The notes: generated from the letters alone by a model not told the origin. DNA of 64,000 bases from Tolypothrix bouteillei VB521301 (GCF_000760695.4 NZ_JHEG04000001.1:7340478-7404477), one strand, 5' to 3'. Shown: positions 1-10,101, numbered from the stretch's first letter. Translations and numbers: made by a program.

Positions 1-3000
1 GTAAATGAAATAAAAAACAACCCGGATGTTCGACAAACTGATTCCGCAGACAAAATTGATACAAAAAAAATTAATCGATCTGTTAAAAAAATATCGCCAA
101 AGGCAACAAAAGTATCTCAAGATAATCAAAAAAAAGTAAAGTCTAAAACTAGTGAAAAAGAATTTATATCTAAAAAATCTGGCCAAAAGACTACTGTTAA
201 ACAAAAAGTTGAGAGAACTTATGATACTCCAATTGTGCAAGCAGCACTAACAAAATCAACAACACCAAATCCAACGGATAGAACTGTCGATACTTCAGTA
301 CACACAGTCAATCCCAAAGTTGACGTGGATAGAATCGATAGAACTGTCGATACTCCAATTGTACAAACAGCGATCGCACAACTTACGACACCAAATCCAG
401 TTTCCACAGCTGACACAGTCGTTGAGAACGAACAAGCATCACCTGTGGCAGTAACATCTGTTCGGCAACCAACTCTCGATTCTCCTCAAACTTCATTTCC
501 ACAAGACATTAATTTCAATAATCAGGGCATTCAACCTTCTCAAAGTACTCCTAACAACTCAGTCAATCCCACAGTTGACGTGGATAGAATCGATAGAACT
601 GTCGATACTCCAATTGTACAAACAGCGATCGCACAACCTACGATACCAAATCCAGTTTCCACATCTGACACAGCAGTTGAGAACGAACAAGACTTGTTTG
701 TGGCAAAAATCTTTCCTCAGCAACCAACTCTCAACTCTCCTCAAACTTCATTCCCACAAGATACCAGCTTCAATAACCAGGGCATTCAACCTTCTCAAAG
801 TACTCCTAACAACTCAGCCAATCCCACAGTTGAGGTGAATAGAACCGAGAGAACTGTCGATACTCCAATTGTACAAACAGCAATAATACAACCTGCGACA
901 TCAAACCCAGTTTCCACATCTGACACAGCCGTTGAGAACGAACAAGCATCGCCTGTGGCAACAACATCTATTCGGCAACCAACTCTCGATTCTCCTCAAA
1001 CTTCATTTCCACAAGATACCAGTTTCAATAACCAGGGCATTCAACCTTCTCAAAGTACTCCTAACAACTCAGTCAATCCCACAGTTGAGGTGAATAGAAC
1101 CGAGAGAACTGTCGATACTCCAATTGTACAAACAGCGATCGCACAACCTGCGACATCAAACCCAGTTTCCACATCTGACACAGCCGTTGAGAACGAACAA
1201 GCATCGCCTGTGGCAATAACATCTGTTCGGCAACCAACTCTCGATTCTCCTCAAACTTCATTTCCACAAGATACCAGTTTCAATAACCAGGGCATTCAAC
1301 CTTCTCAAAGTACTCCTAACAACTCAGTCAATCCCACAGTTGGCGTGGATAGAACCGAGAGAACTGCCGATACTCCCATTGTACAGACAGCGCTCGCACA
1401 ACCTACGACATCAAACCCAGTTCCTGGGTCTAACACAGTCGTTGAGAACGAACAAGACTTGTTTGTGGCAAAAATATTTCCTCAGCAACCAACTCTCGAT
1501 TCTGCTCAAATTTCATTTCCACAAGATATTAATTTCAATAATCAGGGCATTCAACCTGCTCAAAGTACTCCTATCGAGTCAGTCAATTTTACAGTTGAAA
1601 TAGATAGAACCGAGAGAACTGCCGATACTCCAATTGCACAGACAGCGCTCGCACAACCTACGATACCAAATCCAATTTCCACATCTGACACAGCCGTTGA
1701 GAACGAACAAGCATCGCCTGTGGCAACAACATCTGTTCGGCAACCAACTCTCAATTCTGCTCAAACTTCATTCCCACAAAATATTAATTTCAATAATCAG
1801 GACATTCAACCTTCTCAAAGTACTCCTAACGAGTCAGTCAATTCCACAGTTGAAATAGATAGAACCGAGAGAACTGCCGATACTCCCATTGTACAGACAG
1901 CGCTCGCACAACCTACGATACCAAATCCAATTTCCACATCTGACACAGCCGTTGAGAACGAACAAGCATCCCCTGTGGCAACAACATCTGTTCGGCAACC
2001 AACTCTCAATTCTGCTCAAATTTCATTTCCACAAGATATTAATTTCAATAATCAGGGCATTCAACCTGCTCAAAGTACTCCTATCGAGTCAGTCAATTCC
2101 ACAGTTGAAATAGATAGAACCGAGAGAACTGCCGATACTCCAATTGTACAGACAGCGCTCGCGCAACCTACGATACCAAATCCAATTTCCACATCTGACA
2201 CAGCCGTTGAGAACGAACAAGCATCGCCTGTGGCAACAACATCTGTTCGGCAACCAACTCTCAATTCTGCTCAAACTTCATTTCCACAAGATATTAATTT
2301 CAATAATCAGGACATTCAACCTTCTCAAAGTACTCCTAACAACTCAGTCAATCCCACAGTTGACGCGGATAGAACCGAGAGAACTGCCGATACTCCCATT
2401 GTACAGACAGCGCTCGCACAACCTGCGACACCAAACCCAATTTCTACATCTGACACAGCAGTTGAGAACGAACAAGCATCGCCTGTGGCAACAACATCTG
2501 TTCGGCAACCAACTCTCGATTCTGCTCAAATTTCATTTCCACAAGATATTAATTTCAATAATCAGGGCATTCAACCTGCTCAAAGTACTCCTATCGAGTC
2601 AGTCAATTCCACAGTTGAAATAGATAGAACCGAGAGAACTGCCGATACTCCAATTGCACAGACAGCGATCGCACAACCTACGATACCAAATCCAATTTCC
2701 ACATCTGACACAGCCGTTGAGAACGAACAAGCATCGCCTGTGGCAACAACATCTGTTCGGCAACCAACTCTCGATTCTGCTCAAATTTCATTTCCACAAG
2801 ATATTAATTTCAATAATCAGGGCATTCAACCTGCTCAAAGTACTCCTATCGAGTCAGTCAATTCCACAGTTGAAATAGATAGAACCGAGAGAACTGCCGA
2901 TACTCCAATTGCACAGACAGCGATCGCACAACCTACGATACCAAATCCAATTTCCACATCTGACACAGCCGTTGAGAACGAACAAGCATCGCCTGTGGCA

Positions 3001-4623
3001 ACAACATCTGTTCGGCAACCAACTCTCGATTCTGCTCAAATTTCATTTCCACAAGATATTAATTTCAATAATCAGGGCATTCAACCTGCTCAAAGTACTC
3101 CTATCGAGTCAGTCAATTCCACAGTTGAAATAGATAGAACCGAGAGAACTGCCGATACTCCAATTATACAGACAGCGATCGCGCAACCTACGACACCAAA
3201 CTCAATTTCCACATCTGACACAGCAGTTGAGAACGAACAAGCATCATCCGTGGTAACAACATCTGTTCGGCAACCAACTCTCAATTCTGCTCAAACTTCA
3301 TTTCCACAAGACATTAATTTCAATAATCAGGGCATTCAATCTTCTCAAAGTACTCCTAACGAGTCAGTCAATCCCACAGTTGAAATAGATAGAACCGAGA
3401 GAACTGCTGATACTTCAATTGTACAGACAGCGATCGTACAACCTACGACATCAAACCCAGTTCCTACGTCTAACACAGTCGTTGAGAACGAACAAGACTT
3501 GTTTGTGGCAAAAATATTTCCTCAGCAACCAACTCTCGATTCCCCTCAAACTTCATTCCCACAAGATATTAATTTCAATAATCAGGGCATTCAACCTGCT
3601 CAAAGTACTCCTACCGAATCAGTCAATCCCACAGTTGAAATAGATAGAACCGAGAGAACTGCTGATACTCCAATTGTAGAGACAGGACAAGATTTACCAG
3701 ATCTAACTGTCGATAGTCTACCACCACCTCAAGGTTATGCTGTTGGCGGACAAGTCGTTGCCCTCAGCAGCCCAAATAAACAGCAAATAGCAGCTTCAGA
3801 TACTGTACCTGCCATGCTTACTCCTGGTGAGTTTGTGGTTAATGCCAAAGACGCACAAAAAAACCTCAATTTGCTGAAGCAAATTAACAATGGTAATACA
3901 ATATCAAACTATTTACAAACCTCTTCTTTATCAAGAGAGATAGAAGACAGGAGACAAGAAGCAGAAAAGAATCGGGCTTTTTTCAAACAACAAAAAAATA
4001 CCCAGTTAGGCTTACCTAAAATGTTAGTTTCTCTCGGTTCGTCTTCTTTGCAATTAAAGACTGAAAACCTAAACCTTTCAACGCTTAGTTCTCTTAAATC
4101 AAATTCAAGAGAAAACAAAATGGTAGAGGTGAATCAAAGTATGTCCCATTATTCTTTAAGCCCTTTAATTTTTAAAAAGCAAGTTTCTCCTAAAGATTCA
4201 TCTTCTCATGACTCCGATTTACCCTCTCAATGGTCGAGTATTGAAGAATTGGCTAAGGGAAACAGTCTTACTACAAACTCTATTGGCTTTACTTCTTCTA
4301 AACCTATTGGTGAAGAATTAACTTCTCAAAATTTAGCTAATTCTCTCAAGTCAAAATCGTCCAGATTTTTTACACATCAATTACCTGAAATTAAGAGCTT
4401 TGCAAAGGGTGGACAAGTCACAGCCAGCCAATTACAAATGAGCGGACAACCTTCTAGAGAAACTGTAGAACAACCATTGTTGCCAACAAGCGGAGTTGAC
4501 GATCGCTCTTCTACACTTTTTGAAACACTAGCTCATGAAATCTATTACTGGTTGCGGCAGAGGTTAGAAGTTGAACAAGAACGTTATGGCTATTATTCTG
4601 GTCGCGGTCGTATACCTTGGTAA
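1..4623 (+). CDS. Tape-measure-like repeat protein of the injection system (5' end outside window)
   Basis: The frame is open from the first base, so the start lies upstream; 1540 residues are visible. Residues 1-80 are Lys/Ser-rich, then come 13 tandem 85-residue repeats. After the repeats is a segment typical of the C-terminal part of phage tape-measure proteins (GYAVGGQV, then SDTVPAMLTPGEFVVNAKDA), and near the end a second FAKGGQV motif. The C-terminus is not repetitive. The gene stops 35 bases before the CIS_tube adaptor gene, so it probably belongs to the baseplate operon. In this family the protein sets tail length or fills the tube lumen; that role here is inferred from the GGQV/PGEF motif and position. 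It could instead be a long cargo or scaffold protein. Confidence 0.7.
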   Translation, partial: VNEIKNNPDVRQTDSADKIDTKKINRSVKKISPKATKVSQDNQKKVKSKTSEKEFISKKSGQKTTVKQKVERTYDTPIVQAALTKSTTPNPTDRTVDTSVHTVNPKVDVDRIDRTVDTPIVQTAIAQLTTPNPVSTADTVVENEQASPVAVTSVRQPTLDSPQTSFPQDINFNNQGIQPSQSTPNNSVNPTVDVDRIDRTVDTPIVQTAIAQPTIPNPVSTSDTAVENEQDLFVAKIFPQQPTLNSPQTSFPQDTSFNNQGIQPSQSTPNNSANPTVEVNRTERTVDTPIVQTAIIQPATSNPVSTSDTAVENEQASPVATTSIRQPTLDSPQTSFPQDTSFNNQGIQPSQSTPNNSVNPTVEVNRTERTVDTPIVQTAIAQPATSNPVSTSDTAVENEQASPVAITSVRQPTLDSPQTSFPQDTSFNNQGIQPSQSTPNNSVNPTVGVDRTERTADTPIVQTALAQPTTSNPVPGSNTVVENEQDLFVAKIFPQQPTLDSAQISFPQDINFNNQGIQPAQSTPIESVNFTVEIDRTERTADTPIAQTALAQPTIPNPISTSDTAVENEQASPVATTSVRQPTLNSAQTSFPQNINFNNQDIQPSQSTPNESVNSTVEIDRTERTADTPIVQTALAQPTIPNPISTSDTAVENEQASPVATTSVRQPTLNSAQISFPQDINFNNQGIQPAQSTPIESVNSTVEIDRTERTADTPIVQTALAQPTIPNPISTSDTAVENEQASPVATTSVRQPTLNSAQTSFPQDINFNNQDIQPSQSTPNNSVNPTVDADRTERTADTPIVQTALAQPATPNPISTSDTAVENEQASPVATTSVRQPTLDSAQISFPQDINFNNQGIQPAQSTPIESVNSTVEIDRTERTADTPIAQTAIAQPTIPNPISTSDTAVENEQASPVATTSVRQPTLDSAQISFPQDINFNNQGIQPAQSTPIESVNSTVEIDRTERTADTPIAQTAIAQPTIPNPISTSDTAVENEQASPVATTSVRQPTLDSAQISFPQDINFNNQGIQPAQSTPIESVNSTVEIDRTERTADTPIIQTAIAQPTTPNSISTSDTAVENEQASSVVTTSVRQPTLNSAQTSFPQDINFNNQGIQSSQSTPNESVNPTVEIDRTERTADTSIVQTAIVQPTTSNPVPTSNTVVENEQDLFVAKIFPQQPTLDSPQTSFPQDINFNNQGIQPAQSTPTESVNPTVEIDRTERTADTPIVETGQDLPDLTVDSLPPPQGYAVGGQVVALSSPNKQQIAASDTVPAMLTPGEFVVNAKDAQKNLNLLKQINNGNTISNYLQTSSLSREIEDRRQEAEKNRAFFKQQKNTQLGLPKMLVSLGSSSLQLKTENLNLSTLSSLKSNSRENKMVEVNQSMSHYSLSPLIFKKQVSPKDSSSHDSDLPSQWSSIEELAKGNSLTTNSIGFTSSKPIGEELTSQNLANSLKSKSSRFFTHQLPEIKSFAKGGQVTASQLQMSGQPSRETVEQPLLPTSGVDDRSSTLFETLAHEIYYWLRQRLEVEQERYGYYSGRGRIPW
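346..3660 (+). repeat. 13 in-frame 255-bp tandem repeats
   Basis: The units are exactly 255 bp and stay in register from 346 to 3660, where a partial 14th unit begins. Two unit types alternate irregularly: most carry an ASPVA..SVRQ segment, while units 2, 5 and 13 carry DLFVAKIFPQQ. Units between about 2530 and 3040 are almost identical, which points to recent duplication. Each unit codes for an 85-residue Pro/Thr/Gln/Asn-rich segment. Confidence 0.97.
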
Positions 4624-4658
4624 ATTCTAATTCACTTGATTGTAGGAGAACAATTCAA

Positions 4659-5282
4659 ATGGCACTTGAAAAAGCAATACTAAAGGTTGTATCTGGTGAC
4701 CCATTATCAGATCCCTCTGCTAAGGATATTAAGTTTATGTTTAATCCAACAGAAATGAGTTTTACTAGGTCGTCTAGTTGGGATTATGACAGAGGCGCTA
4801 GGGGTCATGGCTTGTTACCTAAAGCTAATTTCTCTGGGATCGATCCTTATAGTTTATCCCTGAACAAACTTGTATTCGATACTTATGAAAATAAGGGTCG
4901 TTCTTCTACTGGAGAAAATTTGATAGATATTATTGAAAATATTAAAAAAGGTGTTAGTGCTCCAGATGGAGAAAATAAGCGTCCGCCTATTTATATTTTA
5001 TCGTGGGGAGGAATGGAGTATTTTTATTGCGTAATGACTAGGTTAAGTTACACTTTCACTATGTTTTTAGCTGATGGAACACCTGTGCGGGCGTTAGTAG
5101 ACATTGATTTAAGAGAAGTCGATCCTACAAATTTACCGGGTGGAAGGATTACGAATCTGGCTGCTTCTCGTCAAGGAGGGCGCTCGCCACTCAATAAATC
5201 AAACCCTTCTACTAGTGGAAGTAGGAGTGTACGAAATAAGAATAATACTGCTGCTCTTGAATCGTTACTTAAAAACAATTAA
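4659..5282 (+). CDS. CIS tube-to-baseplate adaptor (CIS_tube/Afp7-like, without LysM)
   Basis: 207 residues. The N-terminal 150 residues look like the CIS_tube domain (FMFNPTEMSFTRS near residue 25; a WGG..YFYCVMTRLSYTFTMF core), found in Afp7/gp53-like proteins that join the inner tube to the spike. Family members usually end in a LysM domain; this one ends in a Ser/Asn-rich tail of about 40 residues. ATG 4659 is chosen over the upstream in-frame ATG at 4617 because TAGGAG lies 10 bases before it and the family begins near MALEKA. VgrG follows after 22 bases. Confidence 0.85.
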   Translation: MALEKAILKVVSGDPLSDPSAKDIKFMFNPTEMSFTRSSSWDYDRGARGHGLLPKANFSGIDPYSLSLNKLVFDTYENKGRSSTGENLIDIIENIKKGVSAPDGENKRPPIYILSWGGMEYFYCVMTRLSYTFTMFLADGTPVRALVDIDLREVDPTNLPGGRITNLAASRQGGRSPLNKSNPSTSGSRSVRNKNNTAALESLLKNN

Positions 5283-5304
5283 ATTGAATAGGAGTTCTAT
5301 AATT

Positions 5305-7269
5305 ATGTCGGATAGTCTTTATTTGTCTCGTCCATTTATTACAATTGCTGGTCAGAATGCTCCTCCTGAATTGGTTGACGATATTATACAGATTTCTGTA
5401 GAAGAAAGTTTACATCTACCATCAATGTTTACATTGCTGGTACATAATGCTTATGATGGTGCAGACCAAGAGGACAAACAACCTTGGAAAAATGAAAAAT
5501 ATTTTAAAATTGGTGATTCCATAGATATTGGTTTTGCTACTAGCACAACCAGATCTCCTGAGTTTAGTCAGGAGGAAAAAAATTATGTCATCAAAAATGG
5601 TGAAATCGTCGCGATCGAAGTCTCCTTTACAGATAAATCTGAAGCTCCTATTATTATTCGTGGTTACGATACTGCTCATCGCTTGCATCGCGGTCGTCAT
5701 AACCGCTCGTTTTTAAACCATACTGCTGGAGAAATTGTTAAAAAAATTGCATCTGAAGCAGGTATAACGGTTGGTCAGGTGGATGATAATGGCGGACAGT
5801 ATGATTATCTATTCCAAGAAAATCAAACAAATTGGGAGTTTGTACACGAACTAGCTGCTTTGAATGGGATGGAACTCTTTGTCCAAGATAATAAATTATA
5901 CTTTCGGACGCCTAAGAGTAAATCTTCTTTGAAGCTGAAATGGTTAATTGACGTTACTCATTTTCACCCTCGTGCCACAAGTTCTCAACAGGTTAATGCG
6001 GTAGAAGTACGTAGTTGGGACTACACAAAAAAACAACCAATTGTCTCAACTGCTAACTCAGAAAAAGTTGTGACTCAATCTGGTCTCGGTAAAGGAAGCA
6101 GTACTAGTGGCGATTATCATCTCAAAGAATCTCCCACAATGATTGTTGTAGACAAACCCGTATCTACAGCACAGCAAGCAGATGCGATCGCTCAAGCTTT
6201 GTGTAATGAACTTGGAGGGGAATTTATTTATGCAGATGGGCGAGCCGAAGGCAATCCTCAAATCCGACCGACACGAATTATACATCTAGAGGGAATGGGC
6301 GATCTCTTCAGTGGTGATTATTACGTCACGGAAACACGGCATCTTTATAGGGAACGAGTTTATAAAACTGAATTTAGCGTGAGGGGGTTGCGTAGCAACA
6401 GTCTGCTGACAAGCATAGCCCCTCCAGTACATCTGCGACCAGCACAGACTTTCTTAACGGGTATTGTTACTGATAATCATGATAAAGACAACATGGGTAG
6501 AGTGAAAGTAAAATTTCCTACTCTAACTGAAAAACATAGCAGTAATTGGGCTAGGGTGGTAGGACTTGGCGCTGGGCAAAACCGAGGATTTTATTGTTTA
6601 CCGGAGATAGGAGACGAAGTTCTAGTTGGATTTGAACACGGTAATATCACTAGACCCTATATTATTGGTGGAGTTTGGAACGGTGTAGATACTCCTCCTG
6701 AAGCAGTAGATGACACGATTGAAAATGGTAAAGTCCGATTGCGAACCATTAAAACGCGTACAGGTCACACTATTGAATTTGTGGAAGAGGATTTGGGAAG
6801 TGGAACTGAAGACAAAAACTGTGCGGGAGTTTATATTCATACCTCTGGAGGGCATCATGTACGCATGAAAGATTCAACTTCTGCACGGGGAGTCACAATT
6901 AAGACTTCTGGGGGACACCAAGTTAATTTAAATGATAGCCCTCAAAAGTCAATTGAAATTAAAACTGCTGCAGGTCAAAGCTTGACTTTTAATGATGAAG
7001 GCATGATAGTCTCTTTGGATACAGATGGAGTCGTTAATATCCGAGCAACAGGCGATGTCAACATAAATGCAACGGGTGCTGTTGGTATTGAAGCTCAGGG
7101 AGAGGTCAGCTTACACGCTACAGGTCTTGCCAGTATTAGGGGAGAAGGCGATCTTAACTTGTCTGCAGGAGGGGCTATCACGATGGAAGCGTTTGCTGAG
7201 ATTAACATAGCAGCTATATCTATTTCTATGGAAGGTGTAGTAACAGCGAATACAATACCAGTAGTGTAA
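5305..7269 (+). CDS. VgrG-like spike protein (gp27-gp5 fusion, Afp8 type)
   Basis: 654 residues. Residues 1 to about 370 match the phage late-control gpD/gp27 hub. An OB-fold gp5-like domain follows at about 380-480 (GIVTDNHDKDNMGRVKVKFP, then PEIGDEVLVGFEHG and YIIGGVWNG). The end is a repetitive, predicted beta-helical needle with alternating V/I, Asn and Ala-Thr-Gly (VNIRATGDVNINATG). ATG 5305 follows a good ATAGGAG site; longer forms would overlap the previous gene. There is no PAAR domain and no extra effector domain at the C-terminus. It should form the trimeric hub and spike of the baseplate. Confidence 0.93.
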   Translation: MSDSLYLSRPFITIAGQNAPPELVDDIIQISVEESLHLPSMFTLLVHNAYDGADQEDKQPWKNEKYFKIGDSIDIGFATSTTRSPEFSQEEKNYVIKNGEIVAIEVSFTDKSEAPIIIRGYDTAHRLHRGRHNRSFLNHTAGEIVKKIASEAGITVGQVDDNGGQYDYLFQENQTNWEFVHELAALNGMELFVQDNKLYFRTPKSKSSLKLKWLIDVTHFHPRATSSQQVNAVEVRSWDYTKKQPIVSTANSEKVVTQSGLGKGSSTSGDYHLKESPTMIVVDKPVSTAQQADAIAQALCNELGGEFIYADGRAEGNPQIRPTRIIHLEGMGDLFSGDYYVTETRHLYRERVYKTEFSVRGLRSNSLLTSIAPPVHLRPAQTFLTGIVTDNHDKDNMGRVKVKFPTLTEKHSSNWARVVGLGAGQNRGFYCLPEIGDEVLVGFEHGNITRPYIIGGVWNGVDTPPEAVDDTIENGKVRLRTIKTRTGHTIEFVEEDLGSGTEDKNCAGVYIHTSGGHHVRMKDSTSARGVTIKTSGGHQVNLNDSPQKSIEIKTAAGQSLTFNDEGMIVSLDTDGVVNIRATGDVNINATGAVGIEAQGEVSLHATGLASIRGEGDLNLSAGGAITMEAFAEINIAAISISMEGVVTANTIPVV

Positions 7270-7321
7270 AAAATTACTATTGCTTTTGTAAAAAGTTTCT
7301 ATTCAATCGAGGAGAACACAT

Positions 7322-7933
7322 ATGTCTTATTTTAGCGAAAGGGTTAGGACACAACGTTTAATGACTTTGGGATTTTTTAGTACAATCCTAGCTGTATCTA
7401 TTACTACAATTAACAGTACGAGGATATTAGCTTTTGGTAGTCTTAATCCTCAACTTACAACTCAAGCTGATGAATACATAACTCAGTCAGATTTGTATGC
7501 ACTTAACTCTTTTGACAAACAGTTTGTGACTACAGCAGCCCAAGGAAATTTAACAGAAGTAGAACTTGGAAAACTAGCATTAACACAAGCAAGTCAAACA
7601 GAGGTAAAGCAGTTTGCCGAACGTATGATTCAAGACCATACGCAAGCATATAATCAACTCAAACTGTTAGCTAGTCAACAGAATATTGCTTTTCCAACAG
7701 GTATAGATAAGCAAAATCAAGAAACTTTAACCAAACTGTCAAAATTGTCAGGTTCTACTTTTGACCAAACATATGTGAATACTATGGTAAAAGCTCACAT
7801 AGAGACTCTATCTTTATTTGAGCAAGAAGGAAAACAGGGTTCTAATCCAGCCTTAAAGGCTTGGGCTGCAAAGATTATTCCAACGGTGAAAGAGCATTTA
7901 CAAATGGCTCGCTCAATTATGAGTCAAAACTGA
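7322..7933 (+). CDS. DUF4142 exported helical protein
   Basis: 203 residues with a hydrophobic N-terminal export segment (residues 13-37), then a ferritin-like helical DUF4142 domain (FDKQFVTTAAQGNLTEVELGKLAL, FAERMIQDHTQAYNQL, YVNTMVKAH). GAGGAG lies before the ATG. DUF4142 proteins are common exported proteins of unknown function. It lies 52 bases after the VgrG gene on the same strand, so co-transcription is possible, but there is no known CIS role for the family. Confidence 0.85.
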   Translation: MSYFSERVRTQRLMTLGFFSTILAVSITTINSTRILAFGSLNPQLTTQADEYITQSDLYALNSFDKQFVTTAAQGNLTEVELGKLALTQASQTEVKQFAERMIQDHTQAYNQLKLLASQQNIAFPTGIDKQNQETLTKLSKLSGSTFDQTYVNTMVKAHIETLSLFEQEGKQGSNPALKAWAAKIIPTVKEHLQMARSIMSQN

Positions 7934-7993
7934 GTAGGAGAGGCGATCGTTTAGCTACAATGAGGGCATTCTAGAAGACGTTGAAAGCACGCC

Positions 7994-9544
7994 ATGTCTC
8001 GTTGGTTTAATATTGCGGGTCCCTGCCAAGCTGACATTCACTATATGCTATCGCCCACTAACCGAATGCCCAACTTAGAGCAACTGATCGAGCAACGTAG
8101 CTATTTTGTGATTCATGCACCTCGTCAAACGGGTAAAACTACTGCAATGCTAGCGTTAGCACAACAACTGACGAAGAGCGGACGCTACACCGCTGTTATG
8201 GTATCGGCAGAAGTAGGAGCACCTTTTCGTCACGATCCAGGAGCAGCAGAAAATGCAATTCTAGCAGCTTGGAGGGCAAGCGCGAGATTCGATTTGCCTG
8301 AAGATTTACACCCTCCGGTGTGGGATGAAGAGCAGCCAGGGCAAAGAATTCAAGCAGCTTTGCAGGTATGGGCGCAAGCTTCACCACTACCATTGGTGGT
8401 GTTTGTTGACGAAATTGATTCGTTACAAGATGAAGCCCTCATATCTTTTTTACGACAACTTCGTGATGGTTATCGCAATCGTCCTAAAAATTTTCCGATT
8501 TCTGTGGGTTTGATTGGTTTACGAGATGTACGAGATTATAAAGTCGTTTCAGGAGGTAGCAATCGCTTAAATACATCAAGCCCCTTTAATATCAAAGTGC
8601 GCTCAATAACATTGAGAAATTTTAATGCCCAAGAAGTGGGAGAACTGTATCAACAACATACTGATGAGACGGGACAAGTTTTCACACTAGAAGCCATTCA
8701 GACGGCGTTTGATTTAACTCAGGGACAACCCTGGTTAGTCAACGCCTTAGCTAAAGAAGTTGTTGAAGAGATAGTGAGTGATATAAATGTAAAAATTAAA
8801 CCAGAACATATATTAACAGCAAAAGAAGTATTAATAGCACGTCAAGACACCCATTTAGATTCTCTGGCAGAAAAACTTCGAGAACCAAGAGTTAAAGCCA
8901 TTATTGAACCAATTCTTGCAGGACAAACATTAGGAGATACGCTGTCAGATGACCGACAATATCTGGTCGATTTAGGATTATTGCGACGCGATCCTGAAGC
9001 AGGATTGACAATTGCAAATCCTATTTATCGCGAAGTGATTCCCCGTGTTCTAGTTCAAGGCACTCAAGACACTTTACCTTACATTAGTCCAAGTTGGCTC
9101 ACTTCAACTGGAGAAATTGATACCGAGGCTCTATTGCAAGCTTTTATAGCATTTTGGCGACAACATGGAGAACCTTTGTTTGGAAGCGCTGCTTATCACG
9201 AAATTGCTCCACATATAGTTCTAATGGCATTTTTGCATCGCGTCGTCAATGGTGGTGGAACAATAGAACGCGAATATGCAATTGGACGGGACCGCATGGA
9301 TTTGTGTTTGAAATATAAAAGTCTCACTTTAGGAATCGAGTTGAAAGCTTGGCATAATAAAAAAGGCGATCCATTGGCAGATGGTTTAGAACAATTAGAT
9401 TCATACTTAGCACGTTTAGGTGTAGATTTTGGTTGGCTAATTATTTTTGACCAACGTTCTAAAGCACCACCACTAGAAGAACGTTTGACAACGCAAATCA
9501 CAACTACAAAAAATGGACGTTCTGTCAAAGTTGTACGTGCATAA
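7994..9544 (+). CDS. AAA-like ATPase with C-terminal PD-(D/E)XK nuclease-like domain
   Basis: 516 residues. The N-terminal half is a P-loop ATPase: Walker A APRQTGKTT near residue 43 and Walker B LVVFVDEID near residue 135. The C-terminal 110 residues resemble the PD-(D/E)XK domain that often follows such ATPases: an Asp in RDRMDLCL, then IELKAW with the E-x-K pair, then a LEQLDSYLARLG helix. Such ATPase-nuclease proteins are widespread in cyanobacteria and their substrates are mostly unknown. It sits inside the baseplate gene block but is unrelated to known CIS components, so it may be an inserted gene. Confidence 0.8.
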   Translation: MSRWFNIAGPCQADIHYMLSPTNRMPNLEQLIEQRSYFVIHAPRQTGKTTAMLALAQQLTKSGRYTAVMVSAEVGAPFRHDPGAAENAILAAWRASARFDLPEDLHPPVWDEEQPGQRIQAALQVWAQASPLPLVVFVDEIDSLQDEALISFLRQLRDGYRNRPKNFPISVGLIGLRDVRDYKVVSGGSNRLNTSSPFNIKVRSITLRNFNAQEVGELYQQHTDETGQVFTLEAIQTAFDLTQGQPWLVNALAKEVVEEIVSDINVKIKPEHILTAKEVLIARQDTHLDSLAEKLREPRVKAIIEPILAGQTLGDTLSDDRQYLVDLGLLRRDPEAGLTIANPIYREVIPRVLVQGTQDTLPYISPSWLTSTGEIDTEALLQAFIAFWRQHGEPLFGSAAYHEIAPHIVLMAFLHRVVNGGGTIEREYAIGRDRMDLCLKYKSLTLGIELKAWHNKKGDPLADGLEQLDSYLARLGVDFGWLIIFDQRSKAPPLEERLTTQITTTKNGRSVKVVRA

Positions 9545-9566
9545 TTACTCAAGCGATAGGAATTGT

Positions 9567-9588
9567 AGGGTGCAAAGCATTGCACCCT
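9567..9588. terminator. Hairpin between convergent genes (AGGGTGCAA/TTGCACCCT)
   Basis: Perfect 9-bp arms with a 4-base loop, in the 52-base gap between two genes that converge on it. It belongs to the window's palindrome family and may stop transcription from both sides, although no long T run follows. Confidence 0.55.
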
Positions 9589-9596
9589 TGACAAAT

Positions 9597-9914
9597 TTAA
9601 TAAATTCTTCCGTTTTCTCGGCTTCTATGAATCTCGTGAGAGATTTTATTTAAATCGTGGTTAAGATGTCTTTGCTCTTGTGAAGTTAAAAATCCCCCAT
9701 TTCTTCTCAAATCGTGAATGCGTCTTGCATTCACCGCTGCTTCACGATTTTCTAAATGATGAAACTGATATGGCGTAATTTGTCCTTCTCTGACACCATC
9801 AAAAATACGTTGTTGTTGAGAAGACTCTCGATGGTAAATTTCGCCAGCAGAAGCTATTTTTGGGTTTAAGAAAACAGGAGCGAGGACTAGGGGAAGAATG
9901 TAGATCGTTTTCAT
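9597..9914 (-). CDS. Small exported hypothetical protein
   Basis: 105 residues: a Sec signal peptide (about residues 1-23, hydrophobic core ILPLVLAPVFL, Ala-Ser-Ala cleavage region) and a charged, helical domain (QQQRIFDGVREGQITPYQ, HDLRRNGGFLTSQEQRHLNHDLN). This domain recurs in small periplasmic proteins of cyanobacteria and other Gram-negatives, with no known function to me. It is encoded against the surrounding baseplate genes and so has its own promoter. Confidence 0.75.
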   Translation of the reverse strand: MKTIYILPLVLAPVFLNPKIASAGEIYHRESSQQQRIFDGVREGQITPYQFHHLENREAAVNARRIHDLRRNGGFLTSQEQRHLNHDLNKISHEIHRSRENGRIY

Positions 9915-10101
9915 AGTGGTGTTTTTCCTAATTTAATAAGTGGATATTGTTTAGAAAAGCCAATCTCTAAACTGTTTCTTTAAGAGTAAGTCAGAAAAGT
10001 AAAGAATTCAGAAAGATTTGTTTTCGACTTTTGGCGAATCAAATATTTTATCAAATTCGTTATTCTTAATAATATACAAACTTTATATGAGGGCTGCCTG
10101 A

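Noticed and set aside
559..3643. Many open frames of 60-160 codons on both strands inside the 255-bp repeats
   Set aside because: They recur at 255-base steps, overlap the long repeat gene and have the composition of out-of-frame translation; they are shadows.
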